Below, piece after piece: positions 1-11,719 of a DNA stretch of 64,000 bases. The notes beneath the pieces are model-generated. The model had not been told where the DNA came from. It searched no databases and worked only from the letters and a program-made list of their open reading frames with translations. A program made the position numbers and the translations under genes. The number at the start of each line of letters is the position of its first letter. Position 1 is the first letter of the stretch. The DNA comes from Gyrodactylus bullatarudis (Eukaryota > Platyhelminthes > Monogenea > Gyrodactylidea > Gyrodactylidae), in the NCBI GenBank assembly GCA_012064415.1, contig SSNU01000327.1, positions 275,984 to 339,983 on the forward strand. The letters are read 5' to 3'.

Positions 1-588
1 AAGTTAGCATCGATTCGACATACAGACTTGTATCCTCAAAAAACACAATACGAATATTCCCTTAGACAAAGATAAACTAGATAGGTCAGTTGATCTGAGG
101 GAACTGAGAAAACAGATTAAATCATCATGAATTGATATTTATTCATCACCCTGATTTTTCGAACGATATCGTTTTCTTGAAATCACTTTAAACAAATGTA
201 GAAAATGAGGACATTTTCAGAATTTCTTGTTGGCACCAAATCTCTTATGAAAATTGAGCCAAAAATTTGTTTATGATTAAAAAACTGGCCATTTTTCATG
301 AATCTATTTTCCAGCAGTAAAAGTAATCAAGAAATTAGAATTTCATTTGATAATTATTTGTTTATTTCCTATAATTTTGTTTTTATTATTCTTTTGATCA
401 TCCTTTTAATTTGAACAAAAAAATTAATTTGGTGTCGACTCGGAAAAATGTCCATTTTTCTTCACATGCCAAAGATGTCTCTTATAATCTGGTCTTCAAA
501 AAATCTTGAAAAATTCATGAGCTCTTGATTTAGATTTATGTGAAAACTTCCTATCGACTACAGCTTTAATGCTTTAAATTATCTCTAG

Positions 589-1577
589 ACATTGTTAACG
601 AGAAGACAAATATCAGAGATTCAAAGTTCAGTAAGTATTTCCTGATCTATTTCCTCCCTTTTTTATGATTCATATTTTTCTATGGAATTCAATTAATTTC
701 AGGTTCAGCATCGAGTCTCAGCAAAAAGCCTGGACGACCTTGGTCAATTGAGAACACCTAATACTTTCTCGGGTAATTTCATCAAGTGTATTAAAATTTG
801 AAAAGATTCACTGAAAAACCTTGTTCTAATATAGACTATAAATAATAAAATTAATTATTTTAACATCATTCCACCAGATTTCGCTCCAAAAGAAAAAAAT
901 TAATCTATTAAGAACATTTTTAATGTTTTATTTTCATGATTTCTTCGAAAAAAAGTTGCAAAAATGACCTAAATCTAATTTTTCAAGAACAATTCTGATT
1001 GGTTAATGCATACTAGAATGAATTTTAAAAATTAAAAAAACCCAGCCTTTCCCATGTCTTAACATTACATTATTATATAATACATGTAGACATACAAATT
1101 CATTCTATAAACAAATGTCAGAAGATCACAAGTCCTTTTTTAGGAGCATCCACCGAATTTTTATACCTAAAAAATTGACTAAACTGTAAACATTTTTTAT
1201 TTGAAAATTTTCATAATTTTGTTTAACTTATTACACAAGTGTAAAAAGATAATTTGGAGCGAAATTTGGTGGGATCGTGTTAAAATACTTTATCAATTTA
1301 TCGAAAGATCTAGTATGTATTAGTGTAGTTTCTCTAAAAAAGGATCACAACCATAGTTGAAGATGGTGGAACAAAGCATAGATTAGTCACTTAGACGTAC
1401 TTTTGTTCCATCATTTAAGACCACGATTGAAATATAAATAAAGAGAGTTTTTCAAACCTTTATTACATCAATTTTAGAGCCAAGATTGTGCACAATACCC
1501 TCAGAGAACGAGGTAAACAAGATAACTTCTCCGCCATTACCTCTACGACGACATAGCAGACTAAATCCAAGTATTGA
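589..1577 (+). CDS. 3' end of an unrecognised spliced gene (left part outside window or unresolved)
   Basis: Four small exon-like pieces can be joined in one frame: 589-630, 703-772, 1478-1512 and 1557-1577. Each has a pyrimidine-rich AG before it and, except the last, a GT donor after it (gtaagt, gtaatt, gtaaac). Joined, they read as a short tail that includes SLDDLGQLRTPNTF and ends QTKSKY then TGA. The last intron would be 44 nt. I do not recognise the protein and the tail has no motif. The gene would converge on the METTL6 end at 1712. Exons left of 589 were not resolved; an open stretch at 3-74 may belong to it. The support is splice signals plus frame only, so this is a moderate to weak call. 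Confidence 0.4.
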
Positions 1578-1711
1578 TAATGACTAATGATCAAGATGAA
1601 AAAAAGAACATTTTATTACACTACTCGTGTATTTTTTTAAATTATCATATAATAAATTTTTTTTGTCATTATATATATAATAAGAGGAAATTTTTGGTGA
1701 AAGATTTTATT

Positions 1712-4700
1712 CTAAATTTTCTGAGCACTGATCTGTATGAAGGATCTAGAGACACACAAGTTTTCTGCCTTATTCTCAGTCTTACGAAATACATACTCCT
1801 TCTTCTTAACGACAAGACCAGCTTCTGAGAGAAGTTCAGTCATCTCTTCTAGTGTGAAAAAGTAGGTCAATGTATCATCTTGACGTCGATAACTATTCAT
1901 TGTGGAAGATAGACGAGAGCCTCTCCCGAATCGAATTTGGCTGTGATCATTGAGGGCGTAATCTCTAATGAGAAGCATTCCACTTTTCTTCAGAAGGCTG
2001 GGAAGAAATTAGGATTTTAGAGATTCAACCTACTTGTAAAGTGTGGTGACAGGTTATTACAATGTTCATTAGAATCTATCTAGATGTTAGAAATTAGACA
2101 AGCGAGTCAAATAATATCGCAGATGTAGACGCGTTTTGTCCTTATTAGGACTCGTCAGTACTCCACAAAATAGTCTGGATTCGAACCCGGATCTTCAACG
2201 TTGTGAGGCAACGCGTCTAATCCCTCTATCGAATTGACACTTGTTTGTCCGATTTCTAACATCTTGATAGATTCTAATGGACATTGTAATAACCTGTGAC
2301 CACACTTTACAAGGAGGTTGAATGTCTAAGAGCACTGTAGATTCCTAATTATTCTCATAATTCATTGGTTTTGAAAATCCTCAAAAAATGGTTCGCTTAA
2401 CCCTCTCGTACCCAAAGGATATTTCGGAATTTGGATAGTTTCTAAGTGATAAAAATGAACTCGTAACTTATATTACCGAAATTCATAGGCATACATCCTA
2501 GTTGAATTTTCATTAATTTTCCAGTATTTCGATAAGTTCAAGTCATTTTATGAAAGAATATCACTCTGATATTCAAATTTATCTTTTAGTTTTGCACAGG
2601 TATGGCATGTAAATTCATATTTTATCCTTTTTCAATTAGCATTCGGTATGCATTATTATAAATTATTTAGTTCACAAATATCCATAAGATATACTTTTAT
2701 CAGAGTTTAGTTCAACATTATCAATAAGATTTAATTTTTTTCCCTTGAAAATTCGCTTAAAAAAGTAAAAATAACTTGATGAGTCAGTGTATATCCTCGA
2801 AATTAGGATGTGTGCCTATAAATTTCGGTAATATAAGTTACGAGTTCATTTTTTTATCACTTAGACATGGAAAAGGTATAGATGCAAAAATTTAAAAAGC
2901 TCTATTCATCGTCACTAATATAAGTAGATGTATTAAAATTGCTCAAAAGGTAATAATTTTATATAAACACAATTCAAATTTTCAATGCACGATTATTTCT
3001 ATCTTGAAAATGCTGATTCTAAAAATCTATTCATATTGATTCTATTTGGTCTCGCAATCAGTTGGGTACGAGAGGGTTACACAAAATTTTGTATTCTCTA
3101 TTAAAGACTCTTTAATGTTGACTATATAAATACCAGATGAAAACCAAGCAAGCGAGGCAAATGTTGATAAAAACAACTCCATGAGCTGAATTGAGCATGA
3201 ATAAAAACTTACTCTGAAATGTTTTTAAGACAAGCAACCATTTGTTCACGTGGAATTGCCGACAGGACAAAGATAAGAGTGGCAATGTCTACAAAGTTCA
3301 ACCTTTCAATCTTTTTATATACTGGGTTTGATTCGTGTCCTATACTCTCATCTCTTAGGGATATATCACATGAGAAGGTGACGACGTTTTCTATTCCAGA
3401 ATTTTCCAGTCTTGAATTCAGTATTTCTATTGCATTCGGAGATATATCACAAGCGTAGTAATTTACTAAATAATAAAAATTTCTTAAACTTCTATAAACG
3501 ATTAGACAATAGGGGTAGGATGAAATTTTTGACCTCATATTTGTGCTGACTTTTCAGATAGAACTATTAATTCTAAGCGTTATTTTGTATAGAAGCATGT
3601 CTCAAAAATGCTTCTTCCTTATGTTCGAAGTCTCTCTAGGAAATAATCTCTGAACAAACTATGGAAAACCAGTTTCAGAAAAAAAGAAACAAGGAATTAT
3701 TTCATAACGTATGAAACTCTTTTCATATTCGTTGATTCAAGTTCGAATGGAAAATATTAGAAAAAAATAATAAGGCTTTACACAGACAAGATATTTTTAC
3801 TTACAATTTTTATGAGCTGATTCTTTGAACTCTTGAATGATTGGTACGAGGAAATTTCCGACACCACATCCAAATTCCATAATGGTCAGTTCACTAGATG
3901 AGTTTTCATCATTGATTAGAGCAAGGTCATTAAATTCTCGTAGCGTCCAATGACGGTCCTTGAAAAAATTATCCTTGTTCCTTTTATAGAAGAGGTCCCA
4001 ATTCTTTCCAACATTTTTTTTCACTTTTTTAATTTGAAATTCAGAAGGAATTGTCTTTTTTTGAAACTCAATCTTCTCTTTTGACTCTTCGGATAGAGGA
4101 AGAGGTTCCTGGGAGGATTTGTTATAGATATCTGATTGAGAATTTTCTAATTCATCTACTCAAAGAATTACTAAATTGAAAAATTCAATACAAGATAATT
4201 TGCAAATCGTTTACACAATTGTGGTTTTATAGCTTATTTAGTCAATAATAATCATCTCGACATAGAGGTAAAAAATTTATATAAAACAACTTGTTATGGA
4301 ATAAACGCCTTACCTTCATCTTCTTCAGAATCATCATTATTGGAATTCATCAAGTCTTCCATTTCCTTATATATGTCATTGTAATTAGTTTCCTTTTTTT
4401 CAAAATTATTAAAATTTTCCTCCAACGTCTGATTGACACTTAGAAATTCTTCTTGAGTTCTACATTCTTGGTAAGAACGGATAATTTCTGCATTAAGTTT
4501 TATAAAAGAATCTCCGTAAGCAAATTTACTAAGAATATATTTTGCCTGAGCATCAAATTTGAAAATGAACAGAGCAGAAGCCAAAGCTTCAACACAGTTC
4601 AACTTTAGAGGTTTCCCATAGTTTATTGGATTTGCTGCATAGAAAAATGGAAGCAAACGAGGATATTTCATCTTGAGTTTGTACAATATAGGATTGTCAA

Positions 4701-4932
4701 CTTGTGCCCAAGAACAGTCAACAACACCCAAACCAGAATTTATCATAATATCACGATCTTTTTCAATGTTTATTATCTGTTGACCTATAGGAGATAGAAC
4801 GATCCCATGACATGATTCGTTCATTCTTAACTCTTTAAGGAGTGAGAAACGAGCAAGTTTACGCCCGGAGCATTTTTTGGGATCACACTGTTGAAGATCC
4901 CACATGGTTAATTTGATATCAGATTCAGACAT
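1712..4932 (-). CDS. TSR3-METTL6: TSR3-METTL6 fusion: 18S rRNA aminocarboxypropyltransferase joined to tRNA m3C methyltransferase
   Basis: Exons: 4932-4314, 4155-3805, 3465-3213, 1997-1712 (1509 nt, 502 aa, phases consistent). Residues 1-206 are a complete TSR3: MWDLQQCDPKKCSGRKLAR, VVDCSWAQ and AANPINYGKPLKLNCVEALA are family signatures. TSR3 adds the acp group of the hypermodified pseudouridine in 18S rRNA. It ends in an acidic tail, then a phase-1 donor (gtaagg) joins in frame to METTL6: NWDLFYKRN, FFKDRHWTLREF, the SAM loop EFGCGVGN, YACDISPNAIEIL and LIFVLSAI, ending LCVSRSFIQ. METTL6 makes 3-methylcytidine in tRNA-Ser. No in-frame ATG precedes the SAM motif in the METTL6 exons, so METTL6 has no start of its own that I can see. 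Head to head with FBXO8 (421 bp). A separate METTL6 transcript with a hidden 5' exon in the 158-nt intron is the alternative. Confidence 0.85.
2022..2324. repeat. Foldback element with a tRNA-like core, in METTL6 intron 3
   Basis: Arms of about 85 nt (2022-2106 and 2238-2324) are inverted copies with few mismatches; both contain acaggttattacaatgt or its complement. The loop, read on the minus strand (about 2245-2175), resembles a tRNA: an A-box-like GATAGAGGGATTAGACGCG, an anticodon-arm-like hairpin and a perfect B box GGTTCGAATCC. The anticodon loop and acceptor stem are not canonical, so I do not call a tRNA gene. It is more likely a tRNA-derived SINE relic or a tRNA captured in a foldback element. 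Confidence 0.7.
2397..3080. mobile_element. TTAA-flanked TIR element (piggyBac-type MITE), 684 bp
   Basis: The left end TTAACCCTCTCGTACCCAA is mirrored by the right end TTGGGTACGAGAGGGTTAC. Subterminal sequence is also inverted: 2446-2500 matches the complement of 2803-2860 (gaactcgtaacttatatta). It has no coding capacity. The left flank is TTAA and the right is TTAC, which fits a decayed TTAA target duplication. It sits in the long third intron of the TSR3-METTL6 gene. Confidence 0.75.
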
Positions 4933-5353
4933 AATTTTTATATTAAATTTTGATGATAAAAATTTTTATCAGAAAAAATTCATAAAAGCGTTCAATAGAA
5001 ACAAAATATCGATAATCAAGCTCATTGTTTAACAGGATGACAGCTTTGTTACAATTTTGAAAATATTTCCAAAATTATTAATTTCTAGGCCATATTCTCC
5101 GTGTTCATTGAGTCTAGGAGTCCTGAACCGGGATATGACAGATAATAGATTCATCAATTAGTTTTTTAATTGAAATCCCGTTAATTCTTAGCGTAATAAC
5201 TTAATTGATTCAAATTTCAATTAACACAGTTAATCTCACTTAAACTATTGAAAATTACAACTGATATTTCTTCAAAAATTCATTGTTCACTTTTCAATTG
5301 CCGAAAATTCATCAATAATTGATCATCGTTATCAAAATGAAGAAAATATTCTA
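4933..5353. promoter_or_regulatory. Divergent intergenic region TSR3-METTL6 / FBXO8
   Basis: This is 421 bp between two start codons on opposite strands. It is AT-rich and contains no ORF, so it must hold both 5' UTRs and probably both promoters. I see no clear core-promoter motif. Confidence 0.4.
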
Positions 5354-6265
5354 ATGGGCAATTATATATTAAGTATTATTCGTAAAACATCGAATAATGA
5401 TTCCAGCGATATCATTACCTACAATCAGGTTAAAAATCTTGATTTAAACAAATTTCCGCCTGAAATTTGCTTCGAAATTCTCAAAAATCTTAACGCAACT
5501 GATTTATGCTTAGCTGCTTGTGTCTGGCGTAATATTGCATACTCTGATGTTCTATGGCGAAAACTTTGTCTATTTAAATGGCCGTTCATTGAGAAATATG
5601 ATCTTCAAATCAACAATAATCAAATTTCTTCTTTCTTCAAGCTCTATTTGATCTTGGACGAATCTACTCTTCTATTTAATTACAACTGCTTTGATGGTAT
5701 TGCCCATTTAAAGAAAAACAAAATTATAACCAACGATAAGGCCTTGGTAGATTTCCTATTTCACTCCAAAGACTTATCCAAGGATCAGTTGTGGTGCTTT
5801 TTGGAGTCGAATTTCCAACATCTCAGACAATTCATCAAACAGATCAATTACACCAGAATCTACTTTCCCTTGGGCCTCAAGGAAACATTTCAAAGGATTT
5901 CCTCTCCCGGTCTTAATATGACATACAAGACTCTAGAATTGATAATAACCTCTTTTGCTGAAAAATATCTCCTCGATAATCCGGAGACGGGCCATACTCT
6001 CGATGAGCTGTTCCTCTTATCATTCTCGCTTATTGTTCTCTATGAAGATTTGAATTGTCCCCATGTGAAGAATAAAATGTCCAAGCGAGAATTCATCAAA
6101 AACACAAAGAATGCTGTTCGATCAATAGATAGTGAATTTCTGGGCTTAGTCTATGATGAAATTTATACAGAGGGTCTTGTTCCCAGTTCCATTAAGAGAA
6201 AGCGTAATGATTTACCTGTGTTTAATCCTACAACTGTTCCATTAGACATGATAAATGCTTCATAA
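5354..6265 (+). CDS. FBXO8: F-box only protein 8 (F-box plus Sec7 domain), intronless
   Basis: A single 303-aa open frame, close in length to vertebrate FBXO8 (about 319 aa). The F-box is at about residues 30-75 (FPPEICFEILKNLNATDLCLA, then VWRNIAYSDVLWRKLC) and is strongly FBXO8-like. The rest is a Sec7-type domain, with the family hallmark CPHVKNKMSKREFIKNT near residue 236-252. FBXO8 acts as the substrate receptor of an SCF ubiquitin ligase and has been linked to ARF6 turnover. Its natural partner scaffold CUL1 is also in this window (43.7 kb). The N-terminal MGNYILS has a Gly2 that could be myristoylated, which is an inference. An AATAAA lies about 60 nt after the stop. It converges on cathepsin B (stop at 6451). 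The absence of introns in a genome full of small introns suggests either complete intron loss or an old retrocopy. Confidence 0.93.
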   Translation: MGNYILSIIRKTSNNDSSDIITYNQVKNLDLNKFPPEICFEILKNLNATDLCLAACVWRNIAYSDVLWRKLCLFKWPFIEKYDLQINNNQISSFFKLYLILDESTLLFNYNCFDGIAHLKKNKIITNDKALVDFLFHSKDLSKDQLWCFLESNFQHLRQFIKQINYTRIYFPLGLKETFQRISSPGLNMTYKTLELIITSFAEKYLLDNPETGHTLDELFLLSFSLIVLYEDLNCPHVKNKMSKREFIKNTKNAVRSIDSEFLGLVYDEIYTEGLVPSSIKRKRNDLPVFNPTTVPLDMINAS

Positions 6266-6450
6266 TATAATACAAACGATAAAATTTAAAACATTCCCAG
6301 ATTACTTTTTCGCATATTTTACTAAATAAATATTATTTTATTGAATATACTTGTAAGTAAATACCATTATATTTTTAACTTTATAAATCATCAATTGAAA
6401 ATTTATCTAAAAAAGGTTTTATTGACTTATTTTCTAAGTAAATTTGAATA

Positions 6451-7859
6451 CTAGCGCGGCATGCCACCAACCATGTTGCTTTCAATGCCGACCTCATTGT
6501 TACCACGAGCAATCTTGAAATAACCATTGTCACCCCAGTCTGTATTCCATGAATTAGCACAGAGCCAGTACTTTTGGCCATTTTCTACTCCATAGCCTAG
6601 GACTCTTATTGCATGGCCTCCAAGGAAACTTCCGGCAACATGTTTGTAGACGCCAGACTTGTAATTGAGAAAGTCACTGTAAACTTCAAAATCTGCCTCT
6701 AGAGGACCACGATGGATTAACTCGTTCATAATTGAGTACTCATCAGAGTTTACCATATAAACTGATTTACCTGAAATAAAAGACTTTCAAACATGGATAA
6801 ACTTTGATTTTTCGATTGTTTTTACCCCTCGTGAATATGTTTATTTCATAACATGGTAAACTGTAAGACTATAGTTTAAATTTAGTTTTTAGAAAAGAAT
6901 TTTCCTACAAAAAAACATCTCCTTAAGGGTGGGAAAACTTTTGTTACAAAACAAACCTTTTATGTGATGCCAGAAGACAACCAAGCCAAGGGGAGAAAAT
7001 CAAAACAGAAATTAATAAAATAATTCCAATTAGAGAAGTTCTATGAATAAATCTAAAAACGCAAAATAACCAATCAGCTCACCATAGTACTTGTCTAATT
7101 CGAATCCCTTTGGATACTCAGGTTGACATTTCTTTTCACACTTGGGGGTCTCGTTGTCTTTACTACAAGTAGGTCTTGTACCATTGGTGTGATGTTCACA
7201 GGGCGGGAAAACATATGGCATACACGAGTCTGTTGTATTGTAGAGGCCTCCAGTAACAATACCATTGTCTATCCAGTATTTCCAGGCTAGTTTTGGAATT
7301 CCTCCATTGCAACCTTCCCCACAGAGAGCTCCGCAACAGGCAAGAACTTCAGTTGCACTCAACTCTACGTTCACACCAGAATGAATGCAAGTTCGATCTG
7401 AGATTGCTTCCACTGATCCGAATGCCTAGATGTAAATTTAGGGACAAATCAACAAACCCAACAGGAACCACACTCTCCTTGGTCTCGGATGAATGAAATG
7501 GACTGACATCGGGACCATTTCTTACGCGCATCAAACTCTTTTGGTAGATCATTCATGTTTCCTGTTGAACAGTACTTTTCTGGGATTGTATGTCCATTCG
7601 GGTCTATGACTACACCAAGACGTCTTTTTGCTGCACTCAGGTTGGGAAAAATTTTCGACTTTTCCGCTTTCCATGTCGTATTCAGCTTTTAAAGGAAAAT
7701 TAATGCAAGATAATTTACACTATTTATATAATCAACCATTTTGTTGGAAAGGGGTGCATACAAGGGTTTATCTAGTGTAGAATCTAAATCAAGTCCACAA
7801 CTTGATTTGACGGCCAAGACGATTAGGAACAAAACCGATAATAATCGATATGGAAACAT
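6451..7859 (-). CDS. CTSB: Cathepsin B cysteine protease, catalytically intact
   Basis: Exons 7859-7719, 7685-7458, 7425-7083, 6770-6451 give 343 aa. Residues 1-22 form a signal peptide ([20 protein letters not shown]). A propeptide with NTTWKA follows, and the mature domain begins around [14 protein letters not shown]. Catalytic residues are all present: Cys in [12 protein letters not shown] (split by an intron after the Trp), His in [11 protein letters not shown], Asn in NSWNTDWG. The occluding loop that gives cathepsin B its dipeptidyl-carboxypeptidase activity is retained ([14 protein letters not shown]). N-glycosylation sites are seen in the prodomain and loop. The first two introns are only 33 and 32 nt; the third is 312 nt. 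The protein would act in lysosomes or be secreted as a digestive enzyme. A second, inactive paralogue lies 8 kb upstream on the same strand. Confidence 0.95.
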
Positions 7860-9274
7860 TTCTATTCAAGCCAAAATGAAAATTAATTGTAATTTTTTTG
7901 TTTTTCTAACATTATTTATATATTCAGCTAAGGCTTTGTGTAAATGAACTTTTAAACTGATATAATCAAATGTTTTCGTGCATAGAGAAACAGAGAGACA
8001 CTCAGTGAATTTGACACAGACAAAGTGTGTTTAACTATGCTACCATTTGTGAAAAGAAAACGCTTACAAACAAATAAAATTACAAGAAAATTTGTCGTCC
8101 AAAACTCTATTCATACAATAGGGGATAAAGTAATTCTGTATGACCTAATTCCAGTCATAATTTGTCATTCTTCAACTATCCCTACAGTCATTAGATAGTG
8201 GTTAGGAAAATGAACAAAATTTGTGCAAATCTTTTTTATTTATCAAAATACCTCGACGTAACCAATAGATACATCATCGTCTATTCTTATTAGTAAGAAT
8301 TATTCTCAAAACTAGCCCCAAAAATTTTAAACATTCAAAATTGAAAAAAATCTTGTCGCGTGTTCCAAAATTGTCATTTTTAATCGAGATTTTGTGTTTC
8401 AGAACCAACTCGAAAACTTATGATTTTATAGGAAAAAATGCTTACAGTTTATAGTTTTCGATTATCTTCAAAATGAGATTAAGACGGGGAAATAATGAAA
8501 TTTTTTTTGAAAGTTACATGAATTCTCAGCACACAAAAGAATTTTAAATAAAGTTAGAGAAAAATGACGAGAATTGAATTTTTTATTTAAGGTACAATAA
8601 ACTTTAGAGTAGCCCTATTATACTGGAAAATGTTTTACAACCTAAGAAATATCTCTGATCTAAGCCTCCAAAGTTATTCGTGATGAACTTTTGCTTACCT
8701 GTTGAGAGGGCTAATTACCGCAAGATTAAACATATTAGAGGGTAATTTCAAGACTCTTCAATGTACCATAGTCGAGAGTTAAACTCGTGGCCAACTTTAT
8801 GCATCTATGACACCGTACAGATCAGATTTATCGATTGGATACTCCATCCATTTACTGAGAAACTACTGTTATTTTTTCAAATATAAAGATTTAATTTTTA
8901 AACATCTCTTTCTTCAGACTAGATCTAATTTCTTGGCTAGAAACAAAAGTCTTTTTGAACTAATTGAAAACAAATACACTGTATTGTATTTTTATGATTT
9001 ATGAGTGAGCTCTCTACTTTTAGGGTGAATTATTCTCATCTAAAGTCTAACCCCTGGCAACCATAATGGAATATGTTGCTGTCTTTTTATTAGGCAGATT
9101 ATATACCAACTTTTCTATTTTCAGATCAACCCAAGACTTTCTGGAATTTGTCTCTTTTCTATGAATGATGAAAGGGGAAAAGTAAAATTCACTACAGTAT
9201 TATTATCAAGACTCAATCAGTCAAAATTAATTTTCATTTTCAATATGCATTTATTCTATTTTTTTGAGAATAAA
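7860..9274. other. Gene-poor stretch
   Basis: AT-rich sequence upstream of cathepsin B. The short ORFs here have no supporting splice context or similarity that I recognise. The first few hundred bases probably include the cathepsin B promoter. Confidence 0.4.
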
Positions 9275-9405
9275 TTATTTAACACATAGGGGATCATGAT
9301 AGTGAATTACTTTTGGATTAGGAGGATATAAAAAAAGATCTGTAGAAAGGCATTCGCCAGCTAATTTGCCTTTAATTTTTTTAGCTTTAATCTTTTCCTC
9401 ACTCG
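9275..9405 (-). CDS. Possible terminal exon of an unresolved minus-strand gene
   Basis: After a good acceptor (tctgatttctcag) the minus strand stays open to a TAA at 9277-9275. It reads SEEKIKAKKIKGKLAGECLS, then a stretch including YPPNPKVIHYHDP, ending LCVK. Composition is protein-like and differs from the flanks. A small exon-like piece at 10642-10606 and an open piece near 11280-11144 are on the same strand, but the phases I find do not join them. Not recognised. Confidence 0.25.
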
Positions 9406-9959
9406 CTGAGAAATCAGACGGAGGTGATCACACACAGCTTGTAAGATTAGACGGGAAAATGGAAAATCTATATACAAAAGGATTATTAGCATACCCCCTG
9501 TTTTTCAAAACATTTCAGTATACTCTAATCGGTAATTGCAAATGACAAACAAAAATAAGATTCAAAGATTTCAATTTTGGTCGTAGACAATTTTCCTATT
9601 CTCTCATAATTTGATATCATATTTTTTTCTTTATATCAGCCAGTCATAGTGAAATACGATAAAATGATAGATTAGCAATAAAACTACCAAAAGCTTTGTT
9701 TTTTCTCTCAATGTACATATATTTAATTATTCTGGAAGACAAAGGAATTCAAACAAACTCACTATATCAATTTATTTACAAATTAAATGAGAGAAATAAA
9801 CATTAGAATTAAACAAAGAATGAAATAAAATTCTTGAGTTGAACCTTGATCTTGATTGGTGAAAGTCTCATTTCTATTGGTTAACTGATGTATTAACCAA
9901 AAAAACTTGGACGTTGATAATAAATTCTGTTTGGTCTTGAGAAAGTATTAAGATCTACT

Positions 9960-10259
9960 ATGAACAGGTGCAATTCTCGCTGTGTGTGCATGGACAACAA
10001 TTGTGGCAAATTTCCTCCACACTGTGGTTCCCGTTTGGGCCTGCCTTCATGTCGTAATCAGACATGCTGCATTTGTAATGCGAGTGACATGTGTTTCCCA
10101 TCAATGACCGAGTCCATGTGTCATATTAGAGAGTCGGAGCCATTCTTGCCAATAGCAATTTCATATAACGTTAACAATATTAGATGTAAAACAAATAAGT
10201 GCACTGTCAAGAAGAAAAGTTGGTCGGCATTTTTCATTTATTTGAGAGGAAGAAATTAG
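9960..10259 (+). CDS. Possible cysteine-rich 99-aa ORF
   Basis: The plus-strand frame starts MNRCNSRCVCMDNNCGKF and has more than a dozen Cys in its first 60 residues, in a patch (9960-10150) richer in GC than its surroundings. No signal peptide is evident. The minus strand of the same patch is also Cys-rich over a shorter frame, so the coding strand is uncertain. It could be an exon of an extracellular Cys-rich protein or a decayed gene fragment. Confidence 0.2.
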   Translation: MNRCNSRCVCMDNNCGKFPPHCGSRLGLPSCRNQTCCICNASDMCFPSMTESMCHIRESEPFLPIAISYNVNNIRCKTNKCTVKKKSWSAFFIYLRGRN

Positions 10260-11719
10260 CTTATTATCTAACTACATTTTCTCCATATTCACTAGGGACA
10301 AGAAGCTGTGAGTCTCTATTAAATTAATTAGCATATCAACATACATTGAATCATATTAAACAGAAATATTGAGTTTTTTGTAAGAATAGTTAACTCTCTT
10401 CTTTATGTCAACTAGGTTTATATTCTCATCATCAAAGAACACATTCTTGAGCAAGTGGATAAAAATCTCAACATTTTTTTTCCGGAGCTCAAATATTTCC
10501 CTAATCTCACTATAAATTGAATTGAAATGAGATATTTAAACAAAAAAATTTCAATCGGACTCAAAATTACAAAATTTAGTTTCACTATAATGTTGTTCGC
10601 TTACTACCTGACTTTCTTGTCTAATGGCTTGTATTGGTCCATCTGTAGAAAAAGAAAGAGGAGAAAAAGGTGTAGTAATTGTTGAAGAATATGGTTTATA
10701 GAAATTATAGTGATTGTTATAGTAATCAGAAATATTAGAGTAGTATAATTCATCACTTGAAGGAAAATTAAAGTTGAGATTAGAATAAAATCATTTAGAC
10801 TATAGTCATTGACTATTAGTCAATCGAACAGCTCCCTGAAGAACTACTTGGTTCAAAATTTTGAAATTTAGTTTTTTCTTGTAAAGGAAGCCTTTTGAAC
10901 CAGAGGTTGAATTCAATCTTTGAAAAGTGGTGTTATCGGGACACATTCGAAATTTGTATCTGTATTTCTATAAATAATTATGCATGATGCTCTCAAAGAT
11001 TGTTAAAATAGGAGAGAAATTACCTTCATTAGTTAAAATTTGTTTCTATCACAACTCTTGAGAATGAATGAGAGAACCCGAAACTTATTAAAACATGTAA
11101 AGAAGTATAAATTTCATTGTAACTTTTGTAAATAAAGTTTGAATTAATTTCTCTTATCCAGGCTGTTCTCGTTCCTCAATGCACCAACACCTTCACCATG
11201 GACACTCGTTTGGCAGTCCCCTGTCGTTAGCACCAATGTTGCCTTGTCATTTGTTGGATTGACTGGTTCCTTGATAAATAATGAACACAATAGGGAATAT
11301 AGCTTGATACAAAAGAAGGAGAATAATTTTATCTTGTCTACCATTTACAATATGATTCAATCGTTATTCCTTTTATAAAAAAGTATTTATACAAAATAAT
11401 AAATAATATAATATTTATGTAATAATCAGAAACCTATTAGCAATGATGTAGGAGGAAGGAAAGATAGGATTAGAGATCTTCCATGCATTTCATCCTCGCC
11501 GTTGATTTGATTGATATTCTCTTTTCTTTCAAAAGATTAATCTTGTTAACATTTTATTGTGCGAAATTATTGTTTTACTATTAGATATGAAAAGTAGGAT
11601 AACTTTTATAATTTTATCCATGCTCATTAGATATGTATGCTCATCAAAATCTACGCATAGATGGTCCATTGTCAAAATTTATCTAAAATATAAAATTTGA
11701 ATTAGGCGCGTATTATTAT
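10260..11719. other. No confident gene; one GC-richer islet at 11144-11290
   Basis: Mostly AT-rich. The islet at 11144-11290 is open on both strands (plus: a good acceptor ttatccag then AVLVPQCTNTF; minus: EPVNPTNDKATLVLTTGDC). I could not connect it to anything. Confidence 0.3.

Noticed and set aside
2175..2245. Functional tRNA gene on the minus strand
   Set aside because: B box is good but the anticodon loop lacks U33 and the acceptor stem does not pair, so reported only as tRNA-like.
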